Assembly: GCF_003667825.1 (NCBI RefSeq)
Contig: NZ_CP033043.1
Location: 1 to 64,000, forward strand
Origin: Metabacillus litoralis
GTDB taxonomy: Bacteria; Bacillota; Bacilli; Bacillales; Bacillaceae
Length of the DNA: 64,000 nucleotides
Reading direction: 5' to 3'
Shown here: positions 40,453-48,922 of the stretch, in pieces
How positions within the stretch are numbered: position 1 is the stretch's first letter
How the letters are laid out: every line of letters starts with the position of its first letter
Notes under the pieces: model-generated
Told to the model about the DNA's origin: nothing
The model's database searches: none
What the model saw: the letters and a program-made list of their open reading frames with translations, nothing else
Translations under genes and position numbers: made by a program

Positions 40453-41643
40453 GTGAATGTTACTTCTTTTTTCTCTGAAAATATAAAAGCTGCACTAAAA
40501 AACGACCCACCTGGGGAATGGATGCCCAACCTTCCAGAGAATATTATTCGGCTAAGTTCTGGCTACCCAACTCCTGACTTAATGCCAGTTGATGAGATGA
40601 AGGATGCTGTAGCCAACCTGTTTGAAGAGGAGAAGGATTTACCACTCCATTATCTTGGAAGTCCCAAGATGGACAAATTGAGAGAGCAAATTCAACAACG
40701 ATTACTAGAGCGTGGGATAGATGTATCGGATAAAGAGCTTTTAGTTACATCTGGAGCTTGTCAGGCAATTGATCTTATTGCCCGTATACTCATTGATGAG
40801 GAAACAGTGGTGATGACAGAGTCGCCAACTTACATGGAGGCTTTAGAAATTTTCAAAAACTATACCCAACATTTTATGACAATTCCCTTAGATCAGGATG
40901 GTATTCAAACGGATGTGTTAGAAGATATGCTTGCTGAAAGAAAAAGGAAAAAGCTTACCCTTCCACGATTTTTATATACAATTCCAACGTTTCAAAATCC
41001 CACAGGAACGACTTTATCGCAAGAACGCAGAGAACATCTATTAAAGCTTGCGAGCATCTATAATTTTCTTATTTTAGAGGATGATGCATATGGTGAGTTA
41101 AGCTTTCATTCGAGTCCGAGACCGCTAAAGGCAATGGATAAAGAAAACCGTGTTTTACATGTTGGTTCACTATCAAAGGTCGTTTCACCAGGAATGCGGG
41201 TTGGCTGGGTTGCTTGTGATCCTGAATTTATTAATGCTTTATTTTGGTTTAAAAAAGACCTTGATCATTCTTTTTCACAGGCTAGCATGGCATCTTTTTT
41301 AGAAAAAGTAGATTACCAAAATAGACTGTCTGTTTTAAGAGAAACTTACAGGGTTAAGTGTGATGTGTTACTTTCTGCCTTGCAGCAGTATCTTCCTAAA
41401 TCAGTTTCCTGGTATGTGCCTGATGGAGGCTATTTTGTATGGGTGAAAATTTCAGGTGTTGATACAGGAGAATTGTTAGAAAAGGCTTTAGACGAGGGTG
41501 TATCGTATATTCCTGGGAAGTTCTTTTTCTTAGAGAAACAGGAAGGAAGCGAGTATCTACGTCTTTCTTTTAGCTATGAAGGTGAGATGGAAATTAGGGA
41601 GGGAATTAAGAAGCTTGGTAAAGTAGTAAAATCTTTTATGTAG
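40453..41643 (+). CDS. PLP-dependent aminotransferase, class I (2-aminoadipate/aromatic type)
   Basis: The 396-aa fold-type I aminotransferase resembles the LysN/MocR-like branch. It has TSGACQAIDLIARIL, the Asp pocket ILEDDAYGEL and Lys242 as the PLP lysine in GSLSKVVSPGMRVGW, plus the C-terminal YLRLSFSY. Members transaminate 2-aminoadipate, aromatic or branched amino acids. The GTG at 40453 lies 9 nt after AAAGGTG; the GTG at 40441 is inside that site. It has no helix-turn-helix, so it is not a MocR regulator. Its role beside the aromatic island is not clear. Confidence 0.87.
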   Translation: MNVTSFFSENIKAALKNDPPGEWMPNLPENIIRLSSGYPTPDLMPVDEMKDAVANLFEEEKDLPLHYLGSPKMDKLREQIQQRLLERGIDVSDKELLVTSGACQAIDLIARILIDEETVVMTESPTYMEALEIFKNYTQHFMTIPLDQDGIQTDVLEDMLAERKRKKLTLPRFLYTIPTFQNPTGTTLSQERREHLLKLASIYNFLILEDDAYGELSFHSSPRPLKAMDKENRVLHVGSLSKVVSPGMRVGWVACDPEFINALFWFKKDLDHSFSQASMASFLEKVDYQNRLSVLRETYRVKCDVLLSALQQYLPKSVSWYVPDGGYFVWVKISGVDTGELLEKALDEGVSYIPGKFFFLEKQEGSEYLRLSFSYEGEMEIREGIKKLGKVVKSFM

Positions 41644-41648
41644 AATAG

Positions 41649-41686
41649 ATTATTCAAAAGTGAATAATTATTTATTTTTGAATAAT
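41649..41686. promoter_or_regulatory. Tandem 20-bp palindromes, putative sigma-54 enhancer sites
   Basis: ATTATTCA-N4-TGAATAAT (41649-41668) and the related ATTATT-N6-TGAATAAT (41667-41686) lie 18 bp apart, about 150 and 131 nt before the predicted start of the sigma-54 promoter at 41781. No T-run follows, so they do not look like a terminator. Confidence 0.6.
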
Positions 41687-41758
41687 GGGAGAGAAGTGAA
41701 ATCAAAATTCTTCTAGTACATAACCGGAAAATAGAGTAGGTCAACCTTCAATTTAACG

Positions 41759-41772
41759 ATTGGAGCTCCAAT
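41759..41772. promoter_or_regulatory. Perfect 14-bp palindrome beside the sigma-54 promoter
   Basis: ATTGGAGCTCCAAT lies 9 bp upstream of the minus-24 element. It is too close for an enhancer site but could be a repressor or bending-protein site. Confidence 0.45.
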
Positions 41773-41780
41773 AAACTGTC

Positions 41781-41797
41781 TTGGCACAACTTTTGCA
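41781..41797 (+). promoter_or_regulatory. Sigma-54 (SigL) promoter of the YjiH-family gene
   Basis: TTGGCACAACTTTTGCA is an exact match to TTGGCAC-N5-TTGCA, with GG and GC separated by 10 nt. It is 49 nt before the chosen ATG. Confidence 0.88.
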
Positions 41798-41845
41798 TTG
41801 TTATTTATAGCAGTTTATTTACGTAATGAAAGGTGGACGTACATT

Positions 41846-43240
41846 ATGGAATTAGAAAAGAAGGTTTTATTAGAAGAGGAACCTGTATTTACATCTTCTT
41901 CCTATCAAATGAGAGATAAATTGAAATTCATCATTCCGTCTCTTTTAGGTTTATTGTTATTTTTAATTCCTGTTCCTTACCAGGGAAAATGGACAATCGG
42001 TGTTGGCATTTTAGCGGAAGAATTACAAGCAATCCTGACCCCTTATTTACCTCAGTTTATGACAGGAATATTGATGTTATCGGTTATTTTTTCTGTTGTA
42101 GCTAAAGCATTTAAACCAAATTGGATTTTGCAATCTTCCTTTTTAAAAACTTTATTTTATGTAAGCGGTTTTTGGCTGACAATGAGAATATTGGGTGCTG
42201 TATTTGCTATTTTAACGTTAACGAAAGTAGGCCCTGAATTTATTTGGTCAGATTTAACAGGTGGAACTGTTCTTTATTCTTTAGTACCAGTTCTTACAAC
42301 TTGGTTTTTGTTTGCGGGATTATTAATGCCATTGTTACTAGACTTTGGTTTAATGGAATTTATCGGTTCAACTTTACGTAAATTCATGCGTCCGTTATTT
42401 AAGTTACCAGGTCGTTCTTCAATTGATGCAATTGCATCTTGGATGGGAAGCGGAACTGTTGGGGTTTTGATTACTACAAAGCAATATGAAGAAGGATTTT
42501 ACTCGAAACGTGAAGCGGCTGTTATTGCAACAAACTTTTCAGTAGCATCCATTGCATTTAGCTTAGTTGTTATTAGTTTTATTGGTTTAGATCACATGTT
42601 TGTCCAATTTTACACATGCGTTGTTGTGGCAGGCTTAGTTGCTGCTGTTATTTGCCCAAGAATACCACCTTTATCAAGAAAAGCAGATACGTATTATGAA
42701 CCAGTAGGGAAGCAAATTGCTGAGGACGTACCAGCAGGAATTTCAAGATATCAATGGGGATTTAATAAGGCAGTTGAAAAAGCTAGCAAAATTGAAGGTG
42801 CAAAAGGTGTGATCGTTAGTGGGGCACAAAACGTAATTGATATTTGGTTTTCCTTAATTCCACTTGTTATGGCCCTAGGAACATTAGCACTTGTGTTTGC
42901 TGAATTCACGCCGATTTTTCATTATTTAGCCTATCCATTTGTACCATTTTTAGACTTATTACAGCTACCGGAAGCGAAGGAAGCCGCTCCTGCAATGCTT
43001 GTTGGTTTTGCAGATATGTTTTTACCTGCTGTAGTTGGAAGTGGTATTGAAAGTGAAATAACTCGCTTTGTTATCGCGGCTATTTCATTAACACAGTTAA
43101 TCTACATGTCAGAGGTTGGGATTCTTTTAATTAAATCTAAGATTCCTCTAAATTTCTTGGAATTATTTATTATCTTTTTACAAAGAACAATTATTACATT
43201 GCCGATTATTGCTGTTATGGCGCATTTGTTCTTTTTCTAG
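41846..43240 (+). CDS. YjiH-family membrane protein (nucleoside-recognition/Gate domain)
   Basis: The 464-aa integral membrane protein has about ten hydrophobic segments. It has the Gate-domain style SWMGSGTVGVLITTKQYEEGFYSKREAAVIATNFSVASIAF region split around residues 193-235, and GFADMFLPAVVGSGI near 390. YjiH proteins are poorly characterised and probably transport a nucleoside-like or other small solute. The ATG at 41846 has AGGTGG 9 nt upstream; a frame extending to 41798 is upstream of it, and most of the extension lies before or at the predicted mRNA start. It is driven by a sigma-54 promoter. Confidence 0.83.
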   Translation: MELEKKVLLEEEPVFTSSSYQMRDKLKFIIPSLLGLLLFLIPVPYQGKWTIGVGILAEELQAILTPYLPQFMTGILMLSVIFSVVAKAFKPNWILQSSFLKTLFYVSGFWLTMRILGAVFAILTLTKVGPEFIWSDLTGGTVLYSLVPVLTTWFLFAGLLMPLLLDFGLMEFIGSTLRKFMRPLFKLPGRSSIDAIASWMGSGTVGVLITTKQYEEGFYSKREAAVIATNFSVASIAFSLVVISFIGLDHMFVQFYTCVVVAGLVAAVICPRIPPLSRKADTYYEPVGKQIAEDVPAGISRYQWGFNKAVEKASKIEGAKGVIVSGAQNVIDIWFSLIPLVMALGTLALVFAEFTPIFHYLAYPFVPFLDLLQLPEAKEAAPAMLVGFADMFLPAVVGSGIESEITRFVIAAISLTQLIYMSEVGILLIKSKIPLNFLELFIIFLQRTIITLPIIAVMAHLFFF

Positions 43241-43283
43241 GATAGATGCTTATAGGCACGTTTCTTAATTGGAGATGTGCTCC

Positions 43284-43333
43284 GACTGTAGACAAAACTC
43301 GGGTGAAAATCGGGCTTGCCTACAGTCTTTTTA
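43284..43333 (+). terminator. Long-loop terminator of the YjiH gene
   Basis: GACTGTAGACAA pairs with TTGCCTACAGTC (11 of 12) around a CTCGGGTGAAAATCGGG loop, followed by a T-run. Confidence 0.75.
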
Positions 43334-43355
43334 TTTTGGTCGAGGTGAAAGGGGG

Positions 43356-43489
43356 CTGTTGATTTCCGTTCCAGGCGCTTCGCTTTCCGCGGGGCTGGCG
43401 GTGAGCCTCCTCGTCGCCAAGCTCCTGCGGGGTCTCACCTGTCCAGCTGCTCCCGCAGGAGTCTGCGCGCCTTCCACTACAATCAACAG
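43356..43489. repeat. GC-rich intergenic repeat with 9-bp terminal inverted repeats
   Basis: The 134-bp element is bounded by CTGTTGATT and AATCAACAG (perfect inverted repeats). It is far richer in G+C than its surroundings and full of internal complementarity, e.g. CTCCTGCGGGG with TCCCGCAGGAG. It resembles a GC-rich intergenic repeat that recurs across Bacillaceae genomes. Only one copy is in this window. It could be a REP/MITE-like element or a structured RNA. Confidence 0.8.
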
Positions 43490-43610
43490 AGTTTTCAAAC
43501 TTTATGTGGAGCAGTACTAACACGTAATTTCAAGAAGTCATTATAGTAATTTGAAAAATCCGGCATATTTTCTCACATACTCATTGAAATATTTATCATA
43601 TTTTCCAATA

Positions 43611-43625
43611 CTAGCATTATGCTAG
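43611..43625. promoter_or_regulatory. Palindrome upstream of the two-component operon
   Basis: CTAGCAT-T-ATGCTAG, perfect 7-bp arms, flanked by TTTTCC and GGAAAA, 49 nt before the kinase start and just upstream of TATAGT/TATGAT minus-10-like sequences. Confidence 0.55.
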
Positions 43626-43674
43626 GAAAATATAGTATGATAATAAATAAAATTCAGATAATTGGTGGAAATGG

Positions 43675-44436
43675 ATGATTACTTATGAAAGCTTCTTTCT
43701 TATTATTCTCTTTAGTATAATTGGACCTGTTTTTGGGTTTCTTGCCTTGATTTTTTATAACTTATATGAAAAACAAGTTAGTCTCCTACAGGTTGAGAAC
43801 CGGCAGATTACCTTGGAAAAAGAGTTAGAAACTAGTCGCTATATGCAATTGAATCAACAAATTCAACCTCATTTTTTATTCAATTCGTTAAATTCCCTCT
43901 ACAGTTTACTTCGATTACAAAAGTATGACAAACTATCAAAGTCATTTGAGCATATGGTTCTGTTTCTACGTTCGAAATATCAGGAAAAAGATTCATTGTA
44001 TCCTTTAAAAGAGGAATTATCTTACACAGAACATTATCTTGAAATTCAAAGAATCCGATTCGGAGATAGACTTTCTGTGAATTGGGAATTTGATCCCTCG
44101 TGTGAAAGGGCTTTAATTATCCCTTACCTCCTACAGACTTTAGTAGAAAACGCATTTAAGCATGGACTTGAAGTAATAGAAGAAGAATTGGTATTAACCA
44201 TTATAATAGAGAAAACAAAAGCTCAAACAGTTTTACTTCATGTAAAAGATAATGGGCCAGGGTTTAAAAAAGAATCAGTACCTGTTTCAGGAATTGGGTT
44301 AAGAAACATAGAGAAACGACTTAACCTACTATTTGGAGAGGGGGGACAAATACATATATATTATGAAAATTATGGACATATTTCCGTAGAATGGCCTTAC
44401 TTAGAGAAAACAGAAGAAGGGGGTTGGGTAGGGTGA
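43675..44436 (+). CDS. Sensor histidine kinase, LytS/YpdA-type (HisKA_7TM-less)
   Basis: The 253-aa kinase has one N-terminal membrane helix (about 6-29), a coiled linker, then the His_kinase domain with His66 in QIQPHFLFNSLNSL. The ATPase boxes are LVENAFKHG (near 160), DNGPGF (near 198) and GIGLRNIEKRL. It lacks a separate extracellular sensor, so it may sense through the membrane helix or a partner such as the membrane protein encoded at 45163. The ATG at 43675 follows GGTGG. It overlaps the response regulator gene by four bases (GTGA). Confidence 0.9.
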   Translation: MITYESFFLIILFSIIGPVFGFLALIFYNLYEKQVSLLQVENRQITLEKELETSRYMQLNQQIQPHFLFNSLNSLYSLLRLQKYDKLSKSFEHMVLFLRSKYQEKDSLYPLKEELSYTEHYLEIQRIRFGDRLSVNWEFDPSCERALIIPYLLQTLVENAFKHGLEVIEEELVLTIIIEKTKAQTVLLHVKDNGPGFKKESVPVSGIGLRNIEKRLNLLFGEGGQIHIYYENYGHISVEWPYLEKTEEGGWVG

Positions 44437-45149
44437 GATGTTTATTATTGGACGATGAGCCGTTAGAAATAGAACAATTAGAATTATTGATACAACGTTA
44501 TTTTCCAAACTGGCAATTAGAAAAAGCTTATAATGGCACACAAGCCATGAAGATTATTGAAAAGCTTGAAAAACATGGGGCAACCCTCGAATTGGCTTTA
44601 GTAGATATTAAAATATCAGGGAAAAATGGACTTGATATCGCAGAAAGTATGAAGGAGAGAATGCCTGGTCTTAATGTTGTAGTTATCTCAGCATTTCAAG
44701 AATTCGAGTATGCTAGAAAATCACTGTCCTTAAAAGCAATCGATTATTTAGTAAAACCAGTTATAGAAAGTGAATTTGTCAAAGTACTTACCAGTCTCGT
44801 TGAGGAAAATCCTGAATATGGCATTTCTTCAGAAATTGTCCAAAAAGTTATGACGATTGTAAAAGAACAATACCATCAGCCTTTAAAGCTAACTGAGCTA
44901 TCGAAGGAGCTTCATATTAATGCAAATTATTTAAGCCGTATTTTTAATGAAGAGGTTGGCATGGCATTTCCTGATTATTTACTACATTTTAGAATCGAAC
45001 AGGCAAAAAATTTATTAAGGAAGCAACGTCATTGGAGTATTCAACGTGTTGCAGAGGAATGTGGATTTAATAGTCAGCATTATTTTAGTACATCATTTAA
45101 AAAAATAATGAGTACAACACCTTTGAAATACCGAAATTCAGCTGGATAA
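44433..45149 (+). CDS. Response regulator with AraC-type DNA-binding domain (YesN-like)
   Basis: The 238-aa regulator has a receiver domain (about 1-120) with phospho-acceptor Asp58 (LVDIK) and Lys108 (YLVKP). An AraC helix-turn-helix (about 135-235) contains LKLTELSKELHINANYLSRIFNEEVG and QRVAEECGFNSQHYFSTSFKKI. The GTG at 44433 gives a 4-nt overlap with the kinase stop and a natural MRCLLLDDEP start; the ATG at 44391 would add 14 residues from within the kinase gene. It very probably controls the downstream peptide-type importer. Confidence 0.9.
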   Translation: MRCLLLDDEPLEIEQLELLIQRYFPNWQLEKAYNGTQAMKIIEKLEKHGATLELALVDIKISGKNGLDIAESMKERMPGLNVVVISAFQEFEYARKSLSLKAIDYLVKPVIESEFVKVLTSLVEENPEYGISSEIVQKVMTIVKEQYHQPLKLTELSKELHINANYLSRIFNEEVGMAFPDYLLHFRIEQAKNLLRKQRHWSIQRVAEECGFNSQHYFSTSFKKIMSTTPLKYRNSAG

Positions 45150-45162
45150 TGGGAGAAGTTTT

Positions 45163-46194
45163 ATGGAACATCATAAACCAAAGAGCATTACATTTTTAAT
45201 TGGAGGTGGGGCATCGGTTAGTCTTATTTTTTTAACAGGGGAAATGGCCATTAGCTATGGAGCTTTAGTAGGTTTAAGTTTAGTATCAGCATTCATTATT
45301 ATTTGTGCATTATTCATTCCTTTTTTAAAAAAGCAAGAAGTAAGAGAGTCTCGGTTAAGAAGAGTTATTCACTTTTGTTATTTTATTGAAATATTGTTAT
45401 TGCATGTTTTTATTGCTTCTACCATTCTTGTTTCTGTTTTTCATTTTCATATTTTTATAGCCATTATCACTAGTCTTTTGTTATCTGCTGTTTTAGTCAT
45501 TTTATCAAGGTATTCTTCGTACATTCCGTCTATTTTCATGATTATTAATTTAACGTTATTATTCAGTTTGGCCATTTTTTTAACAAATTATATTTATCTA
45601 CAAGAAGGACTTGAGACGGTCTATCATAATTTACTTCATTATCATCCAGAGGTTTTACATATCTATTATGAAAATCAAAGTCTTGTTTATTGGTTAACTT
45701 TACTGATCATTTTTACGAAATTATATATTCAACTACCAACCTTTGAACAGTTTTCAAAGTCAATTGTCGGGAATGGGGTAAGTCGTTTATTTGTTGGTGC
45801 GATTATTTATGTGACTCTTATTTTATCCTTTTCTACAATGACGATTGTCGCAATCACGCAAAATATACCTTCAGAAAATGTAAACGAGCTTCTCATCCTT
45901 CTTATAGAAGAAAAATCTGATTCATTTATTTTTCTAACCATTATGTTAACTTTTTATCTGCTGTCACTCATAATGAACGCCATAAAGTATAACGAGTATA
46001 AAGAAAAGTACGGGGAAGCAAAAAAAATGACATTTATCATGTTGGGAGTCGCAATAATGGTAGGAGTCTATTTATTATTTCAATACCAAATCAGTTTTCT
46101 TACAATGTACGTTTACTCTTCATTGATTATTTTCGTGCTTATACTGTTAAAAGGTTGCAGCTCAATTATTTTCAAAATAAGTAACAATATTTAA
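45163..46194 (+). CDS. Unknown multi-pass membrane protein of the two-component operon
   Basis: I do not recognise a family. The 343-aa protein has about 9-10 hydrophobic segments (beginning near residues 9, 33, 72, 100, 122, 172, 210, 250, 290 and 318) and few charged loops. The first segment, GGGASVSLIFLTGEMAISYG, has a broken-helix look reminiscent of the first helix of APC/LeuT-fold transporters (weak inference). It lies 13 nt after the response regulator and 82 nt before the solute-binding lipoprotein, so it may be a sensor partner of the kinase or a transporter. GGGAGAAG precedes the ATG. Confidence 0.7.
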   Translation: MEHHKPKSITFLIGGGASVSLIFLTGEMAISYGALVGLSLVSAFIIICALFIPFLKKQEVRESRLRRVIHFCYFIEILLLHVFIASTILVSVFHFHIFIAIITSLLLSAVLVILSRYSSYIPSIFMIINLTLLFSLAIFLTNYIYLQEGLETVYHNLLHYHPEVLHIYYENQSLVYWLTLLIIFTKLYIQLPTFEQFSKSIVGNGVSRLFVGAIIYVTLILSFSTMTIVAITQNIPSENVNELLILLIEEKSDSFIFLTIMLTFYLLSLIMNAIKYNEYKEKYGEAKKMTFIMLGVAIMVGVYLLFQYQISFLTMYVYSSLIIFVLILLKGCSSIIFKISNNI

Positions 46195-46237
46195 AAAAGT
46201 CAGAAAAATATTGAAAAAATATTTTTCTGACTTTTTT
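46194..46237 (+). terminator. Strong intra-operon terminator/attenuator
   Basis: AAAAAGTCAGAAAAATATT pairs with AATATTTTTCTGACTTTTT (19 bp) and ends in a T-run. Only about 40 nt separate it from the next start codon, leaving little room for a promoter. Confidence 0.85.
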
Positions 46238-46276
46238 TATAATGAAAATGTACCAATACAAAAGGGGGTTAAGATA

Positions 46277-47881
46277 TTGATAAACAAAAGAAACACTATT
46301 CTCGCTTTGTTGTTAGCATGTTTGCTTATGATTAGTGCATGTTCTTCACAATCAACAAGCGAGGAAGGCGAAGCAACAAATGATGGTGGTAGTAATTCGA
46401 TTGTAGTTGGATTAGAGGCAGAGCCAACAACATTGGATGCCCATCAAATGTCAGACTACAACTCTAGTAGAACAGCGATGGAAATCTATGACCAACTTGT
46501 TCAATTTAAAGATGAAAGCACTGAGCTTGAAGCAGACCTAGCTGAGAAATGGGATGTGTCAGATGATGGATTGGAATATACGTTTTACTTAAAAAAAGAC
46601 GTAACATTCCATGATGGCACGCCATTTAATGCTGAAGCTGTTAAGTTTAGCTTTGAAAGACAAATTGATCCAAATCATCCGTTCCATGATACAGGGCAAT
46701 ATGCGTATGCAGAATTTACATTTGGAACAGTCAATAAAATTGAAGTAGTTGATGAATTCACAGTGAAACTTACATTAAAAGAACCATTTGCTCCATTTTT
46801 AAGCAACTTAGCTATGCATGCAGCTAGTATTGTAAGTCCAACAGCTGTTGAAAAGTATGGAGCTGATTTCACCAAAAATCCGGTTGGTACAGGTCCATTT
46901 AAATTTGTAAGCTGGGATCCAGGTATTGAAGTAGTTTTAGAGAAAAATACGGATTATTTTAAAGGTGAACCAAATGTAGATCAGTTAATTTTTAAACCGA
47001 TAACTGAAGCACAAACTCGTTTGGCAGAACTTGAAGCAGGAAACATTGATATGATTGTGAACGTTCCGCCGGATGATTTAGAGCGTCTTAAGATTGATGA
47101 AAACTTACAAGTTATCGAGCAAGCAGGCATGCATACTTGGTGGACAGCGTTTAATACACAAAAAGAACCATTTAATAATGTGAAAGTTCGTCAAGCTGTT
47201 AACTATGCAATTAACAAAGAAGCGATTGTGGATGGAATTCTTCAAGGAACAGGTGAATTAGCTAATACACCGTTACCACCGACAATCTGGGGTCATAATC
47301 CGAATGTAGAAAATTATGAATACGATCCTGAGAAAGCAAAAGAACTATTAGCTGAAGCTGGCTATGCAGATGGATTTGACGTAACATACTGGGTTCCTGA
47401 ATCTGGTTCTGGTATGCAACAACCTCAAGCGATGGCAGCTGCTATCCAAGCGGACCTTAAAGAAGTAGGCATTAATGTTGAAATTCAAACATTAGAGTGG
47501 GGAGCTTATTTAGATAAGGTTTTCCTTCCACCTGATCAAAATGATATGGATATGCACCAAATGTCATGGGTTGGAGATAATGGAGATCCTGATAACTTCT
47601 TATACATTCTTTTAAGCAGTGAACAATGGCCAACAGCCGGCTTTAACGATTCCTACTACAAAAATGATAAAGTAGATGAATTGTTGGCAAAAGCACGTGT
47701 AACGAAGGATAAAGGTGAACGTACAACAATGTATGAAGAAGCACAAAAACTGATTATGGAAGATGCTCCATTAGTTGTGTTAGATCATGAAAAACAAATC
47801 ATTGTTGCGAACAACAGAGTAAAAGACTTTGCTCTTCACCCAACAGGTGTGTTCCGCTTTTCAGGAGTAAAGGTGGAGTAG
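46277..47881 (+). CDS. ABC transporter solute-binding lipoprotein, peptide/opine type (family 5)
   Basis: The 534-aa lipoprotein has a signal peptide ending MISAC with Cys22 as the lipid attachment site. It has the SBP family 5 marks AEKWDVSDDGLEYTFYLKKDVTFHDG, NPVGTGPFKFVSWDPG and KVRQAVNYAINKEAIVDG (each shown only in part). It binds oligopeptides, glutathione-like or similar ligands. The TTG at 46277 lies 8 nt after AAAGGGGG; an upstream frame start at 46211 is inside the terminator hairpin and is rejected. It is the first gene of a complete importer. Confidence 0.92.
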   Translation: MINKRNTILALLLACLLMISACSSQSTSEEGEATNDGGSNSIVVGLEAEPTTLDAHQMSDYNSSRTAMEIYDQLVQFKDESTELEADLAEKWDVSDDGLEYTFYLKKDVTFHDGTPFNAEAVKFSFERQIDPNHPFHDTGQYAYAEFTFGTVNKIEVVDEFTVKLTLKEPFAPFLSNLAMHAASIVSPTAVEKYGADFTKNPVGTGPFKFVSWDPGIEVVLEKNTDYFKGEPNVDQLIFKPITEAQTRLAELEAGNIDMIVNVPPDDLERLKIDENLQVIEQAGMHTWWTAFNTQKEPFNNVKVRQAVNYAINKEAIVDGILQGTGELANTPLPPTIWGHNPNVENYEYDPEKAKELLAEAGYADGFDVTYWVPESGSGMQQPQAMAAAIQADLKEVGINVEIQTLEWGAYLDKVFLPPDQNDMDMHQMSWVGDNGDPDNFLYILLSSEQWPTAGFNDSYYKNDKVDELLAKARVTKDKGERTTMYEEAQKLIMEDAPLVVLDHEKQIIVANNRVKDFALHPTGVFRFSGVKVE

Positions 47882-47962
47882 ATAGTACGTCTAAAGGGGA
47901 GCTTGTCTCCTCTTTAGTTTTTAAATGGATGAATAAAGAAGTGTTTGAAAGAGGTGGTTAAC

Positions 47963-48910
47963 ATGGCTTCATATATCATTAAAAGGTTGGTTAGTTTAGT
48001 GCCGGTTCTGATTGGTGTGACGATACTAGTATTTTCGATCATGCATCTATCACCAGGGGATCCAGCGAAAATCATGTTAGGCCCAAAAGCAACGGAGGAA
48101 TCAATTAAAGCATTAAATGCTCAATTAGGTCTCGATCAGCCTTTATATGTTCAATATTTTTCTTGGATCGGAAATGTGTTAACTGGTGATTGGGGAAGAT
48201 CATTGCAAATGAAGATGGAAGTACTACCACTTGTTATGGATCGCTTCAATGCTACGTTAATTCTCACATTTTTTAGTGCCATTTTAGCAGCTGTCATTGG
48301 AATTGGTGTAGGTATTGTATCTGCCTACAGAAAATATTCGTGGATTGACAGAGGTCTTATGCTGTTTGTTTTATTTGGATTCTGTTTACCTGTATTTTGG
48401 CTTGGACTTATCTTACAAATTATCTTTGGCCTCAAATTAAATATCCTTCCAATGTCCGGCATGTACTCTCCGGGTACAACAGGCTTTGCTGATCTTTTCA
48501 TGCATATTATCCTACCATCTTTAGCGTTATCAGCGGGGGCCGGTGCAGTCATAGCTAGGATGACTCGTTCAAGCATGTTAGAGGTGTTTGAGCAGGACTA
48601 TATCCGAACTGCCCGTTCGAAAGGAATTACAGAAAGAAAAGTCGTGTATGTTCATGCCCTGAAAAATGCTTTTATTCCTGTGTTAACAGTCCTCGGTATG
48701 CAAATCGGCTATTTATTAGCTGGAGCTGTACTTGTTGAGATGGTATTCTCGTGGCCAGGAATAGGGACATTAATGATTAATGGAATTTTGGCACGAGACT
48801 TTCCTTTAGTTCAGGGGATTATCCTTTTTGTGGCATCAACTTATGTGTTAATTAACTTAATTGTCGATATTTTATATGCATTATTAGACCCAAGGATTTC
48901 TTATCGTTAG
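47963..48910 (+). CDS. ABC transporter permease, DppB/OppB type
   Basis: The 315-aa inner-membrane permease has six transmembrane helices. It has the N-terminal YIIKRLVSLVPVLIGVTILVF helix, the MHLSPGDPA loop and the EAA-loop YIRTARSKGITERKVVYVHALKNA (shown in part) that docks to the ATPase. The ATG at 47963 follows GAGGTGG; a TTG at 47945 lies upstream without a binding site. It works with the DppC-type permease directly downstream. Confidence 0.93.
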   Translation: MASYIIKRLVSLVPVLIGVTILVFSIMHLSPGDPAKIMLGPKATEESIKALNAQLGLDQPLYVQYFSWIGNVLTGDWGRSLQMKMEVLPLVMDRFNATLILTFFSAILAAVIGIGVGIVSAYRKYSWIDRGLMLFVLFGFCLPVFWLGLILQIIFGLKLNILPMSGMYSPGTTGFADLFMHIILPSLALSAGAGAVIARMTRSSMLEVFEQDYIRTARSKGITERKVVYVHALKNAFIPVLTVLGMQIGYLLAGAVLVEMVFSWPGIGTLMINGILARDFPLVQGIILFVASTYVLINLIVDILYALLDPRISYR

Positions 48911-48922
48911 GTGGTGTGATAG

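Larger units (their letters stand above)
43241..43674. other. Gene-free stretch: terminator, GC-rich repeat, palindromic operator
   Basis: It holds the terminator (43284-43333), a GC-rich element (43356-43489) and a perfect CTAGCAT-T-ATGCTAG palindrome (43611-43625) upstream of the two-component operon. The two open frames over the GC-rich element are judged spurious. Confidence 0.7.

Noticed and set aside
40453..41643. Reading the aminotransferase as a MocR-type transcription factor
   Set aside because: The protein begins directly with the aminotransferase domain; no GntR helix-turn-helix is present.
43269..43523. Two overlapping frames (83 codons plus, 67 codons minus) in the GC-rich region
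   Set aside because: Both lie over a terminator and the inverted-repeat-bounded GC-rich element, and neither has credible start signals.
46211..46276. Longer start for the peptide-binding lipoprotein
   Set aside because: The extension begins inside the terminator hairpin and would bury the signal peptide; the TTG at 46277 has a strong binding site.
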